Shown here: positions 30,786 through 39,305 of the stretch, piece after piece
Numbering within the stretch: the stretch's first letter is position 1
Layout: each line of letters opens with the position of its first letter
Source: a virus
Virus record (IMG/VR): IMGVR_UViG_3300020469_000036
Coordinates: 1 to 64,000 of that record
DNA: 64,000 bases
Strand: one strand, 5' to 3'
Notes under the pieces: model-generated
Database searches by the model: none
What the model was told of the DNA's origin: nothing
Seen by the model: only the letters and a program-made list of their open reading frames with translations
Program-made: the position numbers and the translations under genes

Positions 30786-31867
30786 AGTGCATCTAGGGTT
30801 TGAGCTTCGACGTAAAGCTCTTGAAGTTTATTTTTAATGCGATCTCGATTCAAGTCAGTTTGAACCGAATCCACATATGTATTTAAAAGGGTGATTGTAT
30901 CAGTTAACTCAAGCGCAGTTTCATCTACGTTTTCGGAAAGGTATTCGTCAAAGTTTTCAACAATCTTTAAATCAAATGGATTCCTAGCAACAATTTCATC
31001 AATGTATTTGTCAAAAAGAAACGGGTTCTTCTTGTTAACCACAACCACTTTAATGTATGATCCACTTACCACATCAAAGTTAATCTTTTTCAGCTCCGCC
31101 GCAACATCATCGGTTGAGTTAATGTCGTCATATCGCATTCGGTTGTAAATCGTAATCTTATTTCTAACCGGAGTAAGCTCCCGTGTTTCGGTATCAATTA
31201 CGTGAAAGTATTTTGGATCATCGCAGTCAGCCCAAGTAAGCTCATAAGGAGTACCCAGATAATGAACGTTACCCTTTGTACTTTTTGTATGATAGTGACC
31301 GCTCATCACGGTTTCAAATCTGGAAAAGATATCCGATGCCATTCCATGGCTAGAAGACTGAACGCCTTTCATCATATCAAATCCTGCAAGCTCAAGGTGG
31401 CCACCAAGAAACGGTGCCTTTACTGTTTTGATAAAGTCAATACACTCTTCGTAATTTTCTTCATTGATCCAAGGTAGTAAACCAATATCCAAGCCATCAT
31501 AACTGACTACCGTTGGATCCATGTGAAGGTTAATTACGTCATCGTAATGACTAAGAATTTCTGTTAAGCTATTTAAATCATTTGTGTTTTTGTAGAAAAC
31601 ATCGTGGTTGCCTGGGATCAAATCCATGGTCATACCTTCTTCTCTAAGGCGATCAATGAACATACTTCTGTTACGGGCAAGTACCTTGATATTGGCAAAC
31701 CGCCGATGATCAAAGTAATCACCAAGGTGAAGAATCTGTGTGATACCGTTCTTCTTGCAGTAAGGAAAGAATACTTCTTCGTAAAACCTTTCTGCGTAAT
31801 TTAAGAAGATCTCACTGCCGTTCTTAACACCGGTATGTGTATCTGTAATTACTACTATCTTACTCAT
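30782..31867 (-). CDS. 47: Recombination nuclease subunit (T4 gp47, SbcD/Mre11-like)
   Basis: A 361-residue calcineurin-like nuclease. All metal-binding motifs are visible: ITDTHTG (7-13), LGDYFDHR (about 47-54), PGNHD (about 84-88), GHLELAG and SGHYHT. It acts with gp46 in end resection. Length is near T4 gp47 (339). It overlaps gp55 by 8 bases at its start and gp46 by 4 at its end, so the three proteins are translated in series from the gp55 promoter. Confidence 0.95.
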   Translation of the reverse strand: MSKIVVITDTHTGVKNGSEIFLNYAERFYEEVFFPYCKKNGITQILHLGDYFDHRRFANIKVLARNRSMFIDRLREEGMTMDLIPGNHDVFYKNTNDLNSLTEILSHYDDVINLHMDPTVVSYDGLDIGLLPWINEENYEECIDFIKTVKAPFLGGHLELAGFDMMKGVQSSSHGMASDIFSRFETVMSGHYHTKSTKGNVHYLGTPYELTWADCDDPKYFHVIDTETRELTPVRNKITIYNRMRYDDINSTDDVAAELKKINFDVVSGSYIKVVVVNKKNPFLFDKYIDEIVARNPFDLKIVENFDEYLSENVDETALELTDTITLLNTYVDSVQTDLNRDRIKNKLQELYVEAQTLDAL

Positions 31868-32495
31868 CTTCTTTAAAGAATTCGTTTAAAGGACCGTTGG
31901 TGACAGCCTTTTTTGCAGGACGTCCACGTTTCTTTTTCTTTGGTGGTGGTTTGTCCTCGTCTTGATCGACCCAGCAATCATCGTCCCACATGCCATTGCG
32001 GTGACGCATTCTTTCAACGATTGATTCACCAATGGCGTTAATATCGTCGGTACCAAATTCGGCAAAGGCATCAATAGAAGTGTTGTCGATAATCCTTTGC
32101 TTGATTTCGGTTTGTCGCTTTTCCTTTGCGATTCGACGAAGAAAGCAAAAGTAACTGATTTGAGTAAAGTAACTAAAAGCGTTTGGAACACCGGTACGGG
32201 TTGGCTTATCAATATCAAAATTGTTAATCACCTTAACGCAGTTTTCTACAGCATCCATAACCATATCCTCTCTGTAGGTATAGTTAATAAAGTTGGGGCT
32301 ACGGGATAAACCATTTGCGATTTTATAAAGACATAAACCAACATAATCGGTTATTGGTCTCGTCTCTTCGCCTTTGGCTTCGTCTTCTTTTACTCCTCGG
32401 ACATGCGCCGCTACAGCTTCTCCGAATTCTTTGTTATTAACGTAGTCAACAGAGTCCTTTCTCCGCCTAGTACGTTTCTTACTTGGATTTGGCAT
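31860..32495 (-). CDS. 55: Late sigma factor (T4 gp55-like) with AT-hook
   Basis: A 211-residue sigma factor for late promoters. The region SPNFINYTYREDMVMDAVENC and FSYFTQISYFCFLRRIAKEKR match the sigma-region-2 part of gp55. The end PLNEFFKEDE resembles the hydrophobic-acidic tail by which T4 gp55 binds the gp45 clamp. Compared with T4 gp55 (185 residues) there is an extra basic insert, KKKKRGRPAKK (186-196), containing the AT-hook core RGRP. It fits the many TATAAATA late promoters in this window. Its own early promoter is predicted to be leaderless. Confidence 0.93.
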   Translation of the reverse strand: MPNPSKKRTRRRKDSVDYVNNKEFGEAVAAHVRGVKEDEAKGEETRPITDYVGLCLYKIANGLSRSPNFINYTYREDMVMDAVENCVKVINNFDIDKPTRTGVPNAFSYFTQISYFCFLRRIAKEKRQTEIKQRIIDNTSIDAFAEFGTDDINAIGESIVERMRHRNGMWDDDCWVDQDEDKPPPKKKKRGRPAKKAVTNGPLNEFFKEDE

Positions 32496-32501
32496 ATTCT
32501 A

Positions 32502-32530
32502 ATTATATCAATAAACAGGACTTATGTAAA
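32502..32530 (-). promoter_or_regulatory. Early promoter of gp55 operon, predicted leaderless
   Basis: TTTACA (32530-32525), 17 bp, TATAAT (32507-32502). The gp55 ATG (32495) begins 6 bases after the -10 box. A divergent plus-strand promoter starts 44 bases away. Confidence 0.92.
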
Positions 32531-32573
32531 TAAAAATCAGCTAAAACTTTTTTAACTTTTCTTACTTTTATCC

Positions 32574-32602
32574 TTTACATGTTTATCGAATTTTGGTATA
32601 AT
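32574..32602 (+). promoter_or_regulatory. Plus-strand early-type promoter (antisense)
   Basis: TTTACA (32574-32579), exactly 17 bp, TATAAT (32597-32602), on the plus strand in the gp55-ORF103 gap. Transcription would start near 32609 and run antisense to ORF103 and uvsW. No plus-strand open frame follows. Confidence 0.75.
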
Positions 32603-32634
32603 AATCTTATCGAGATTTAAAACACTGCTGAAGT

Positions 32635-32946
32635 TTAATCCAGAGTTTCATCCTCGAACATCTTGATTCTATAGTCAGTATACTGATCATAATACTGTTT
32701 CTTCAAGGCAATTCCTGCAGCCATCTCTGATTCAATTCGTTCGTCAAGAATCAGGAAAGGAACATTAAAGCTAAAAGGATAAAGTGGTTCAACCGCGAAA
32801 GGTTCAAATACAAACGCATTAATCAGGAACAAACCATGTTCATCGCTGCTATGGTATTCACCAACAATGCATCGACCAGCGGTAGTTGTGATTGCGCGGA
32901 TATCGACATTGTTAAGGTAGTTAAGGTAATCGTCACTTGGTATCAT
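32635..32946 (-). CDS. Conserved hypothetical protein after uvsW (103 aa)
   Basis: A 103-residue protein starting MIPSDDYLNYLNN. The middle is beta-rich (IRAITTTAGRCIVGEYHS, GLFLINAFVFEP), resembling a small barrel, and the C-terminal helix is charged (MAAGIALKKQYYDQYTDYRIKMFEDE). It overlaps the end of uvsW by 14 bases, so it belongs to the uvsY-uvsW transcript. From memory, a similar gene sits beside uvsW in T4-like cyanophages. Function is unknown. The plus-strand promoter at 32574 reads against it. Confidence 0.72.
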   Translation of the reverse strand: MIPSDDYLNYLNNVDIRAITTTAGRCIVGEYHSSDEHGLFLINAFVFEPFAVEPLYPFSFNVPFLILDERIESEMAAGIALKKQYYDQYTDYRIKMFEDETLD

Positions 32947-34444
32947 CAGGCATATTCATTTGAATTTCAAAAACTTTGTAATTGAAACCTTCTCTAGTAT
33001 ATATCTCAATTCTTTCCTGCGCATGTTTCATTGTATAGTTCTTTCTTTTGCGCCATGAAAGGTTGTCGGATATATCGTAAATGGTAGTACCCTGGCCGTC
33101 ATCTGACTTTCTTAGTCCTCGACCAATACTTTGCAGAACTCTGATTTGACTTTTTGTTGGCGCTGCAAATACAATGTTGTGAAGGTTTTTAATGTTAATG
33201 CCTGTACTAAAAGTTCCTGCAGAAGCAACAATAATCGCATCCTTTTCCGATTCGGTAATTTCACGAATCGTTTCTCTTTCAGTGGCGTTAACTTCTCCAC
33301 TAACATAAAAGATTTTTCTGTCATCGTCAGCCATTTCTTTTATCATATTATAAAGTGGCTTACCGTGTTTCTTGACAAGATTGAATATCACCAAGCTGTT
33401 TCCTTTTTGGCTTAGTGCCAACTTTGATATAAACTCGTTGCGCAGCGGATGCTCTACAATGGTTGCAATCTCCGCCTGATAATCCATCTTAGCGGCAGCC
33501 TTTCTCAACACGTCATCATGCTTTAAAACAATACATTGAATCTTAAGATTGGCGAGTGTGTCGTTATCAATAAGGTTCTTTGTAGTAATCACTTTGTGTA
33601 TAGGACCAAAGTTTCCAATAAGAACAAGTTCATTACACTGGCTTCCATCTAAAGTACCTGTTGTACCAATTCTATATCCAGCACCTGACAAATTGTTCAT
33701 GATAGAATTAAGGCTTTTAGCTTTGAACAAATGTGCTTCATCCCCTATCACCATACCGTATTGAGTGAACCATCCTTTACCACACTTAATAGCGCTTTGC
33801 CAAGTAGTGATAACAACATTAGCTTCAAAGTTGTGCTTCTCCTTTCCTGAATAAATTTGGTGGCACAACACATCAGCATCAAAGGTTGGGTCGTGCGAAC
33901 TATAATCAGCAAAGTCCTTTTTCATTTGCTCTACCAAGGAAGTTGTTGGAACAATAATCAGAGCTCGGTTCTTGTAATTTGCTAAGAAGTATCTAATCAT
34001 TAAATAAATGATAAGACTTTTTCCTGAACCCGTTGGACTAATAATAAGTGACCGCCGTTGTACTATAGATCTAATAAACGCTTCAACTTGGTAATCCCTT
34101 GGCTCAATCTTTTTACCACCAGTTCTAATATCAAGCGAGTTGATAAACTCTAAAAGCTCTTCCTGTTCTGGCACGTCTTTCGGCTTTAAATCGGGATCAA
34201 GTTTAACTTCATAGCCACGTTCGGATATAAACTGCAAAGACTTGTAAAGCAAGCCATAAGGAAGGGTTCTTCGCCGAGCATCGTAAAGACGAATCTTACC
34301 GTCCCAAATTTTGTTGCGATACGCGGGCATAAATTTATACCCGTCCACGTAGAAAGTAAACGCCTCGGCCAAATCCATTAGTGCGCCACTGTCGTCGCTG
34401 TCTAACCGAATAACCGATTCATCTATCTTTTCTACAGTAAACAT
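32933..34444 (-). CDS. uvsW: UvsW RNA-DNA/DNA helicase
   Basis: A 503-residue SF2 helicase that in T4 unwinds R-loops and branched DNA and ends origin-dependent replication. Walker A is SPTGSGKS, the DEAH-type motif II is IGDEAHLF, motif III-like is GTTGTLDG, and motif VI is QSIGRGLRKS. The N-terminal DNA-binding part begins MFTVEKIDESVIRLD. I chose ATG at 34444, which is immediately after the uvsY stop, as the longer frame adds 11 residues overlapping uvsY. Length equals T4 UvsW (about 500). Confidence 0.94.
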   Translation of the reverse strand: MFTVEKIDESVIRLDSDDSGALMDLAEAFTFYVDGYKFMPAYRNKIWDGKIRLYDARRRTLPYGLLYKSLQFISERGYEVKLDPDLKPKDVPEQEELLEFINSLDIRTGGKKIEPRDYQVEAFIRSIVQRRSLIISPTGSGKSLIIYLMIRYFLANYKNRALIIVPTTSLVEQMKKDFADYSSHDPTFDADVLCHQIYSGKEKHNFEANVVITTWQSAIKCGKGWFTQYGMVIGDEAHLFKAKSLNSIMNNLSGAGYRIGTTGTLDGSQCNELVLIGNFGPIHKVITTKNLIDNDTLANLKIQCIVLKHDDVLRKAAAKMDYQAEIATIVEHPLRNEFISKLALSQKGNSLVIFNLVKKHGKPLYNMIKEMADDDRKIFYVSGEVNATERETIREITESEKDAIIVASAGTFSTGINIKNLHNIVFAAPTKSQIRVLQSIGRGLRKSDDGQGTTIYDISDNLSWRKRKNYTMKHAQERIEIYTREGFNYKVFEIQMNMPDDTK

Positions 34445-34445
34445 A

Positions 34446-34892
34446 TTAAGCTCCAGATTGAAACCTTCTCCAGTCAATTATGTTTTTAATCTGGGTGTGT
34501 CTCCACTTAATGTTATCAAGTATTTCCTTACACACCTCAACATAAGTTTTCTGATATTCAATTTGCATACTTGCTTCCATAATATCTTTATCAGAATCGT
34601 AGAATTGCTGAAGGTCTGTTTTAAGTGGTTTGTTCATTCCGTTAAATGGATCATAAGGCCAACCGTGCTTGTCCATATCCTCTTTTTCCATCTTCCCGTT
34701 AAACCACAACCACTTGTCCTTTTTAAGAATGGAAAGATCTTGTTCTTTCTTCTTTAATCTTAACTTAGCTACTGAATGAAGCTCTAAGTATTTACTGTGA
34801 AGTGATGCTCCACGAATGGTTGTATCATCAAGATTTTGCTCGTCAATTTTGGAGTCATCACCCCACATCTCTAAAAGATCTTCAATATTCAT
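34446..34892 (-). CDS. uvsY: UvsY recombination mediator
   Basis: A 148-residue helical protein homologous to T4 UvsY (137), which helps UvsX replace single-strand-binding protein. The C-terminal signature KWRHTQIKNIIDWRRFQSG is typical, with a long helical middle (HSKYLELHSVAKLRLKK). It precedes uvsW by one base. The upstream gap contains TATAATTTATATATAG-type sequence, but no clean promoter match. Confidence 0.9.
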   Translation of the reverse strand: MNIEDLLEMWGDDSKIDEQNLDDTTIRGASLHSKYLELHSVAKLRLKKKEQDLSILKKDKWLWFNGKMEKEDMDKHGWPYDPFNGMNKPLKTDLQQFYDSDKDIMEASMQIEYQKTYVEVCKEILDNIKWRHTQIKNIIDWRRFQSGA

Positions 34893-34918
34893 AAACTATA
34901 ATTTATATATAGCTTACT

Positions 34919-35380
34919 TTAATCTAGAAAAATAAATTCATCAAATCTAAAGCTGATGTCAAAAGTGGCAAAACTAATATCAGCACCTTGCGCATCAAAG
35001 TCAACAGATCCAATGCTTGTTGGAAATGCGTTTGTGCATCTTACTTCTCGTGAGATATTGTTATGGCTTGTTAGCAGGTTAATTGTGATATCATCAGTTT
35101 GATGTGTGGCTGTTCTGGTGTTGGTTTTCATCCAGCCATAAAGCTCGTCATAAAGCTTCATTTTTTCATCACACATAAATCGCATTGAAAGCGCATCATA
35201 ATTTAATGTTTCAGAAGGTGTAAACCCAGGCTCATTTCTATATGGTGTAGAAACGTCTGCGTTGGATATCCCAGGAAGGGTAAGACCAATTGCAAACGTA
35301 TTTAGTCTTGGGTATTCAGTAGTTCCACCAATAAGAACTTTAAATCCATTTGTTGGTAATAAGTTGTTGTCAACACTCAT
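34919..35380 (-). CDS. Tail-tube-family structural protein (gp19-like paralogue)
   Basis: A 153-residue beta-rich protein resembling tail-tube proteins: NGFKVLIGG near the start, a central loop with LPGISNADVSTPYRNE, and a C-terminal hairpin DISFATFDISFRFDEF. It is a different gene from the gp19 tube protein at 41.8 kb, so it may be a tube-initiator or baseplate-hub protein of the same fold, comparable with T4 gp48 or gp54. That is inference. A TATAAATA box lies exactly 5 bases before the ATG. Confidence 0.65.
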   Translation of the reverse strand: MSVDNNLLPTNGFKVLIGGTTEYPRLNTFAIGLTLPGISNADVSTPYRNEPGFTPSETLNYDALSMRFMCDEKMKLYDELYGWMKTNTRTATHQTDDITINLLTSHNNISREVRCTNAFPTSIGSVDFDAQGADISFATFDISFRFDEFIFLD

Positions 35381-35385
35381 GTTTT

Positions 35386-35393
35386 TATTTATA
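35386..35393 (-). promoter_or_regulatory. Late promoter TATAAATA
   Basis: Exact late box five bases before the ATG of the tail-tube-like gene and directly after the gp23 terminator. Confidence 0.8.
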
Positions 35394-35395
35394 AA

Positions 35396-35428
35396 GAAAA
35401 AAGGGGGTTACCCTTTCGAGTAACCCCC
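35396..35428 (-). terminator. Intrinsic terminator of gp23
   Basis: A 9-bp stem GGGGGTTAC (35403-35411) with its complement (35420-35428), 8-base loop, followed on the minus strand by six T. This ends the capsid transcript. Confidence 0.93.
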
Positions 35429-35477
35429 AGTGGTGTCGTCCTAATCTAAGGTAGTGGACAACGTTTAGCTATTAATA

Positions 35478-36725
35478 TTAGCTGTGCTCAACATTCATTC
35501 CTGTAACGAGGAAACGACGGAAGTAAGGGTTGCTATCAGCACCAGTTCCACCAGTAGAAACGGCGGTGGAGCTAACAAGCGGGTTACTCACAAGACCGTA
35601 GCGAGTCTTGAAACCGATTTTCGGCTGGAATGTATTTTCAGCAACTGCACGCACCATCGTGAGAGGAACGTAAGGGCAGTAGAAAATACCAGCATCGTAA
35701 GCATTCGAACCTTTGTAACCAACAGTAGCATAGTCAGTACTCTGGAAAGGATCGACGTAAACCTTAAGGCGTCCGTTGATAAGACCTGCGAAGGTATTAC
35801 CAGTGTCGTCCACGTTAAGATCAGTACTAAGAGCAGGTGTGTAATCAAGAACACCAGCAGCTGCAAGAGCAGAAGCAACGTTACTTGTTACAAGCACGTA
35901 GTTACCTTTACCGCGGCGAGTTCCCTTAGCGATGTTGTTCGCTTCGAGTTCGATCTGGAAGAGAAGAGACTTGAACTTCTCAACTGCCCACCGTCCATCG
36001 GCGTCAGTGTCAAGATCGAATGTACCAGGAGTTGCACCTTGAGCAGCACCGTGGATAGCCTCGGAGTTGATCTTAGCGATAACTTCGCGGTTGATCTCAG
36101 CAAGAATCTCAGTAGAGAGAATGTTTGCGAGTTCAGCTTCAGCATCAAGACCGTGAACGGACTTAAGATCCTGCGCGAGTTCCATTGTGTACTCAGCTTG
36201 GAGTTGGCGAGTCTTAGCTTCAACCGTTTGCTTCTCGATGGTGAAACCCATATCGGCAATGGAGGTAGAAGCTTCAGCAGTTGCAGTAGCAATACCTGTA
36301 CCGGATCCAGCAGATCCTGCACCAGAGTGGTTATCAAGAATTGTGTCAAACAAAGCTTCGTCGTCATCAGTGTCGATAACAGCATTGTCTGGGGAATCCT
36401 GACCACCGTAACGAGCCTTCATCGCAAAGATGAGACCAGTAGGACCGGTCATTGGCTGAACACCAGCGATGTCATAAGCAACGAGGCTTGGCATTGCACG
36501 GCGAACGAGGGAAACCAGTACGGGATCCCACTTAGCAACAGCACCAGTAAGCGTTTGGTCCTCTGTGAGGAAGTTAGCTTGGGCAGCACTTTCGCGAGCA
36601 GCGATTTCTTGGTTTTCAAGGAGGACTGCAGTTACCGACTTACGATAGTTGTCGACAAAAGCAGGTGCGTCGGCAGACTCCAAAATGGGCTGCCACTTCT
36701 TTTCTAATTCTTCTGATTTAAACAT
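35478..36725 (-). CDS. 23: Major capsid protein (T4 gp23-like)
   Basis: A 415-residue HK97-fold capsid protein. It is recognised by its N-terminal pro-region (MFKSEELEKKWQPILE), the conserved WDPVLVSLVRRAMPSLVAYDIAGVQPMTGPTGLIFAM segment, and its place next to gp22 and gp21. The pro-region should be removed by gp21 during maturation. It is shorter than T4 gp23 (521), as in marine relatives without a large insertion domain. No gp24-like vertex paralogue is seen in the window. It is followed by a strong terminator. Confidence 0.96.
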   Translation of the reverse strand: MFKSEELEKKWQPILESADAPAFVDNYRKSVTAVLLENQEIAARESAAQANFLTEDQTLTGAVAKWDPVLVSLVRRAMPSLVAYDIAGVQPMTGPTGLIFAMKARYGGQDSPDNAVIDTDDDEALFDTILDNHSGAGSAGSGTGIATATAEASTSIADMGFTIEKQTVEAKTRQLQAEYTMELAQDLKSVHGLDAEAELANILSTEILAEINREVIAKINSEAIHGAAQGATPGTFDLDTDADGRWAVEKFKSLLFQIELEANNIAKGTRRGKGNYVLVTSNVASALAAAGVLDYTPALSTDLNVDDTGNTFAGLINGRLKVYVDPFQSTDYATVGYKGSNAYDAGIFYCPYVPLTMVRAVAENTFQPKIGFKTRYGLVSNPLVSSTAVSTGGTGADSNPYFRRFLVTGMNVEHS

Positions 36726-36765
36726 TTTTTTATATGATGTTATAAGTTATTGTTGGGAAATTTAA

Positions 36766-38076
36766 TTAGGTAGCACTCTTTTCGAGGCGCCCAAGTGTTT
36801 CCATGTAAGAGGCCATTGTTTTGTCAACAGGAGCGTCGGAAGTCTCTTCCTCAACATCTGCGCCTTCAACAATGGTTTCAACAGCTTCGTCTTCAGTTTC
36901 CTGAGACTCTTCTGCAATAGTTTTGCTGGAACCACTGAAGTAAAACTTCTTGAGGGTCTCCACGTTCTTCGTGAATTCCTCGTCAAAATCAACTCCTTCT
37001 GCCAACTTAATAAGTTTAGCAGACTGTGTTTCAGCAAGATCTTTAGTAGCTTCAGCAAGAATCTTCTCTCGGCTAAGATCGTCAATACGATCAGCAAGAG
37101 AATCAGCAATGCTATTAGCCTTGGCAAGATCTTCCCTAAGTGTTGCGGTTTCTTCTTCGAGAGTATCAAAGAGATTCACCTTGCTCTCAGGAACTTCAAC
37201 GTAGTTCTCGACGAACAGAGCTTTAAGAGAAGTCATGAAGTTTTCTGCAATAGAAGTACGAAGTGAAGTTTCAATAGCAACTTCATTTTCGTTAATCCAT
37301 TCTTCAACAGCATAGGTCAGATAAGCGTCAACCTGATTAGTGAGTGTCTCATTAATCGTTTCAACTTCTTCGCTAAGCTTAGCTTCATATTCAGACTCGA
37401 GGCGATCTTTTGATTCTTCAACTTTGGTACGAACCTCAGCTTCAAAAATAAGAGCAGCCTTTGCCTTGAATTCTGGTGTTAAACCTTCTTCCTCTTCAAC
37501 AAGACGAGTAAGGTCTTCAGATGAAATGGTTTCTTCAACCACTTCTTCAGTTGCTTCAACTTCTTCAGTTGCTTCAACCACTTCTTCAGCAGTCTCAACT
37601 TCTTCAGTTGCTTCAACAACTTCTTCAGTTGTTTCAACTTCAGTATCTTCTTTCACACCCTTACCTGTTTCCAGATCCTGCTTTTCAACAGCACCCTTTT
37701 CGCCCTTCCGCTTTTCACGGCGAGCTTTAAGGTAAGAATCAGCTTCATCACCTTCTTCGGAATGCTTGTCAGCATTAACCATTTCAGGTTCTTCTTCTTT
37801 GTGTGCATCTTCTGTTACAGCTTCAGCATCTTCATCTTCATCTTCTTCAGAAGGACTGTCATCACCAGCGGCGACTTCTTCCTCATCTTCATGAGCACCT
37901 TCAGTGGCTTTCGCCTTTTTCAATTCAGAAGCTTCAGCAGCAACTTTCTCTTTGCCTTCTTCAATCTCTTCTACGTTTTCTGAGACGGATTCCTCCACCT
38001 CTCCTTGTTCAAGAGAAAGCAAGTCGGACTCAACGATATCCTCGATAATGTCTTCTTGGTTATCTATGTTTTCCAT
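36766..38076 (-). CDS. 22: Prohead scaffold protein (T4 gp22-like), acidic and repetitive
   Basis: A 436-residue scaffold core, placed between gp21 and gp23 as in T4. The C-terminal half (about 190-436) is helical, with coiled-coil segments. The N-terminal part is highly acidic and holds an imperfect VEATEEV-type repeat (about 145-180). It is much longer than T4 gp22 (269), mainly through the acidic region. The protein should be degraded by gp21 during maturation. It is followed by gp23 after 40 bases. Confidence 0.85.
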   Translation of the reverse strand: MENIDNQEDIIEDIVESDLLSLEQGEVEESVSENVEEIEEGKEKVAAEASELKKAKATEGAHEDEEEVAAGDDSPSEEDEDEDAEAVTEDAHKEEEPEMVNADKHSEEGDEADSYLKARREKRKGEKGAVEKQDLETGKGVKEDTEVETTEEVVEATEEVETAEEVVEATEEVEATEEVVEETISSEDLTRLVEEEEGLTPEFKAKAALIFEAEVRTKVEESKDRLESEYEAKLSEEVETINETLTNQVDAYLTYAVEEWINENEVAIETSLRTSIAENFMTSLKALFVENYVEVPESKVNLFDTLEEETATLREDLAKANSIADSLADRIDDLSREKILAEATKDLAETQSAKLIKLAEGVDFDEEFTKNVETLKKFYFSGSSKTIAEESQETEDEAVETIVEGADVEEETSDAPVDKTMASYMETLGRLEKSAT

Positions 38077-38178
38077 GTTTGTTTTCTATTATGTTTGGAG
38101 AGGGGTATGTTACCCAGTCTCATATTAGTCAGTAATTTCCCATGCTATAATCAAAACATCCATAATGTAAAAAATTCT

Positions 38179-38823
38179 TTACGATATCTTCTTCAGAAAA
38201 TCTGTAAACAAGCTTTCCTGTAAAGAAGTTAGTTTGGCGGCAGTAAGCCTTTCCATTTCAGCTTTGGCTTCTTCAGCCGCGCGGGAAACAATTTCGTTTC
38301 CTTCAAAAAAGTATTCAACACCTTCCATGATACCGTCAACAAAGGCGGACGGAGCACTGGGGTCTTGAACGATATCCACTGTTGCAAGAATAAAGTCTTT
38401 ATTAACAGTTGTTACACCAGCTTTATTTGATACCGATCCCATGCCTCGTGAACTAACACCAAGTTGGCATCCACCTTCAAGAAGACCTTTCGTAATGCTT
38501 CCCATTGGAGTATCAAGAATAAGTGCTTTACCCATAACATCAGATCCGTTCCAATTAAGTTCAGTAATGCGGTGGGATACTTTATCAAGATTAATTGTAG
38601 GTCCTTCGGGATGGTTGAGTTCCCCAACAGCGCGACCCGTTTTCACGTAATCTTTATCATAGCGCATAACAGCAGCTTCTAGTGTTGCCTTTGGATAAAC
38701 CCTTTTATTACGGTTTACTTTATCAGCCTGCATAAAGATACCTTCAATAAAGGTTTCTTTTTTACCATTTGTTTCTTCGGTGATATATTGTAGATCTTCT
38801 AAATGTTCGGTAATAAGTTTCAT
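38179..38823 (-). CDS. 21: Prohead protease (T4 gp21-like)
   Basis: A 214-residue serine protease that cuts scaffold and capsid precursors. A core with NRNKRVYPKATLE, the catalytic-His segment VGELNHPEGPTI and the Ser-containing LGVSSRGMG match the U9/S78 prohead protease family. It lies between the core proteins and gp22. Its presence supports the proposed capsid-targeting cleavage in the 1-3.5 kb genes. Confidence 0.93.
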   Translation of the reverse strand: MKLITEHLEDLQYITEETNGKKETFIEGIFMQADKVNRNKRVYPKATLEAAVMRYDKDYVKTGRAVGELNHPEGPTINLDKVSHRITELNWNGSDVMGKALILDTPMGSITKGLLEGGCQLGVSSRGMGSVSNKAGVTTVNKDFILATVDIVQDPSAPSAFVDGIMEGVEYFFEGNEIVSRAAEEAKAEMERLTAAKLTSLQESLFTDFLKKIS

Positions 38824-38857
38824 AGTGGTGTTTCGTAATTAACTTCTTCTTTAACGA

Positions 38858-39274
38858 TTAACGCAACAGCTCTGGAAAAAGATCTTTAATATCTTCATCT
38901 TCCATTCCGTAATCATCTGTTTGTAAGAATGCAATGATGTCTTTCTTTTCACCAGTGATGTCAGCTGTTGATCTACTAGTTGGTTTAATCTTAAGTTTAA
39001 ACTTGCGCTGAGAAACGTTTGTAAAATAACTGTCACCAATATAATCTACATCAACTGTTGTTTTACCGCTGCCAGCACGAAGCCTTTCAGTCAGTATATT
39101 TGCAAGATCCAAAGAAATGGTAACTTCAGCAGATTCTTCAATCGTTTCTTCAACTCCTTCAACTTCTTCAACTTCTTCAGCAGATTCAATTACTTCGGCT
39201 TCTTCTTCTTTACGATTAAATATCGCTTCAGCAGCTTGAGCTAAACTGTCATAGGATTTATGGAAATCACTCAT
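38858..39274 (-). CDS. Prohead core-associated protein (gp68 position)
   Basis: A 138-residue protein with an acidic middle (EEEAEVIESAEEVEEVEG, about 23-48) and a folded C-terminal half (TVDVDYIGDSYFTNV, KFKLKIKPT, ADITGEKKDIIAFL). It occupies the place of T4 gp68 (141 residues) between the gp20 side and gp21. I see no sequence signature, so identity is by position and size. The charge pattern suits a core component. Confidence 0.55.
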   Translation of the reverse strand: MSDFHKSYDSLAQAAEAIFNRKEEEAEVIESAEEVEEVEGVEETIEESAEVTISLDLANILTERLRAGSGKTTVDVDYIGDSYFTNVSQRKFKLKIKPTSRSTADITGEKKDIIAFLQTDDYGMEDEDIKDLFPELLR

Positions 39275-39305
39275 TTGTTTTTGATTTGGTTTTAAATTTT
39301 AATTG

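Noticed and set aside
35484-36707. A 407-codon open frame on the plus strand
   Set aside because: It lies exactly opposite gp23 and is a composition shadow of the capsid gene. Its translation is Ser/Val-rich with no domain.
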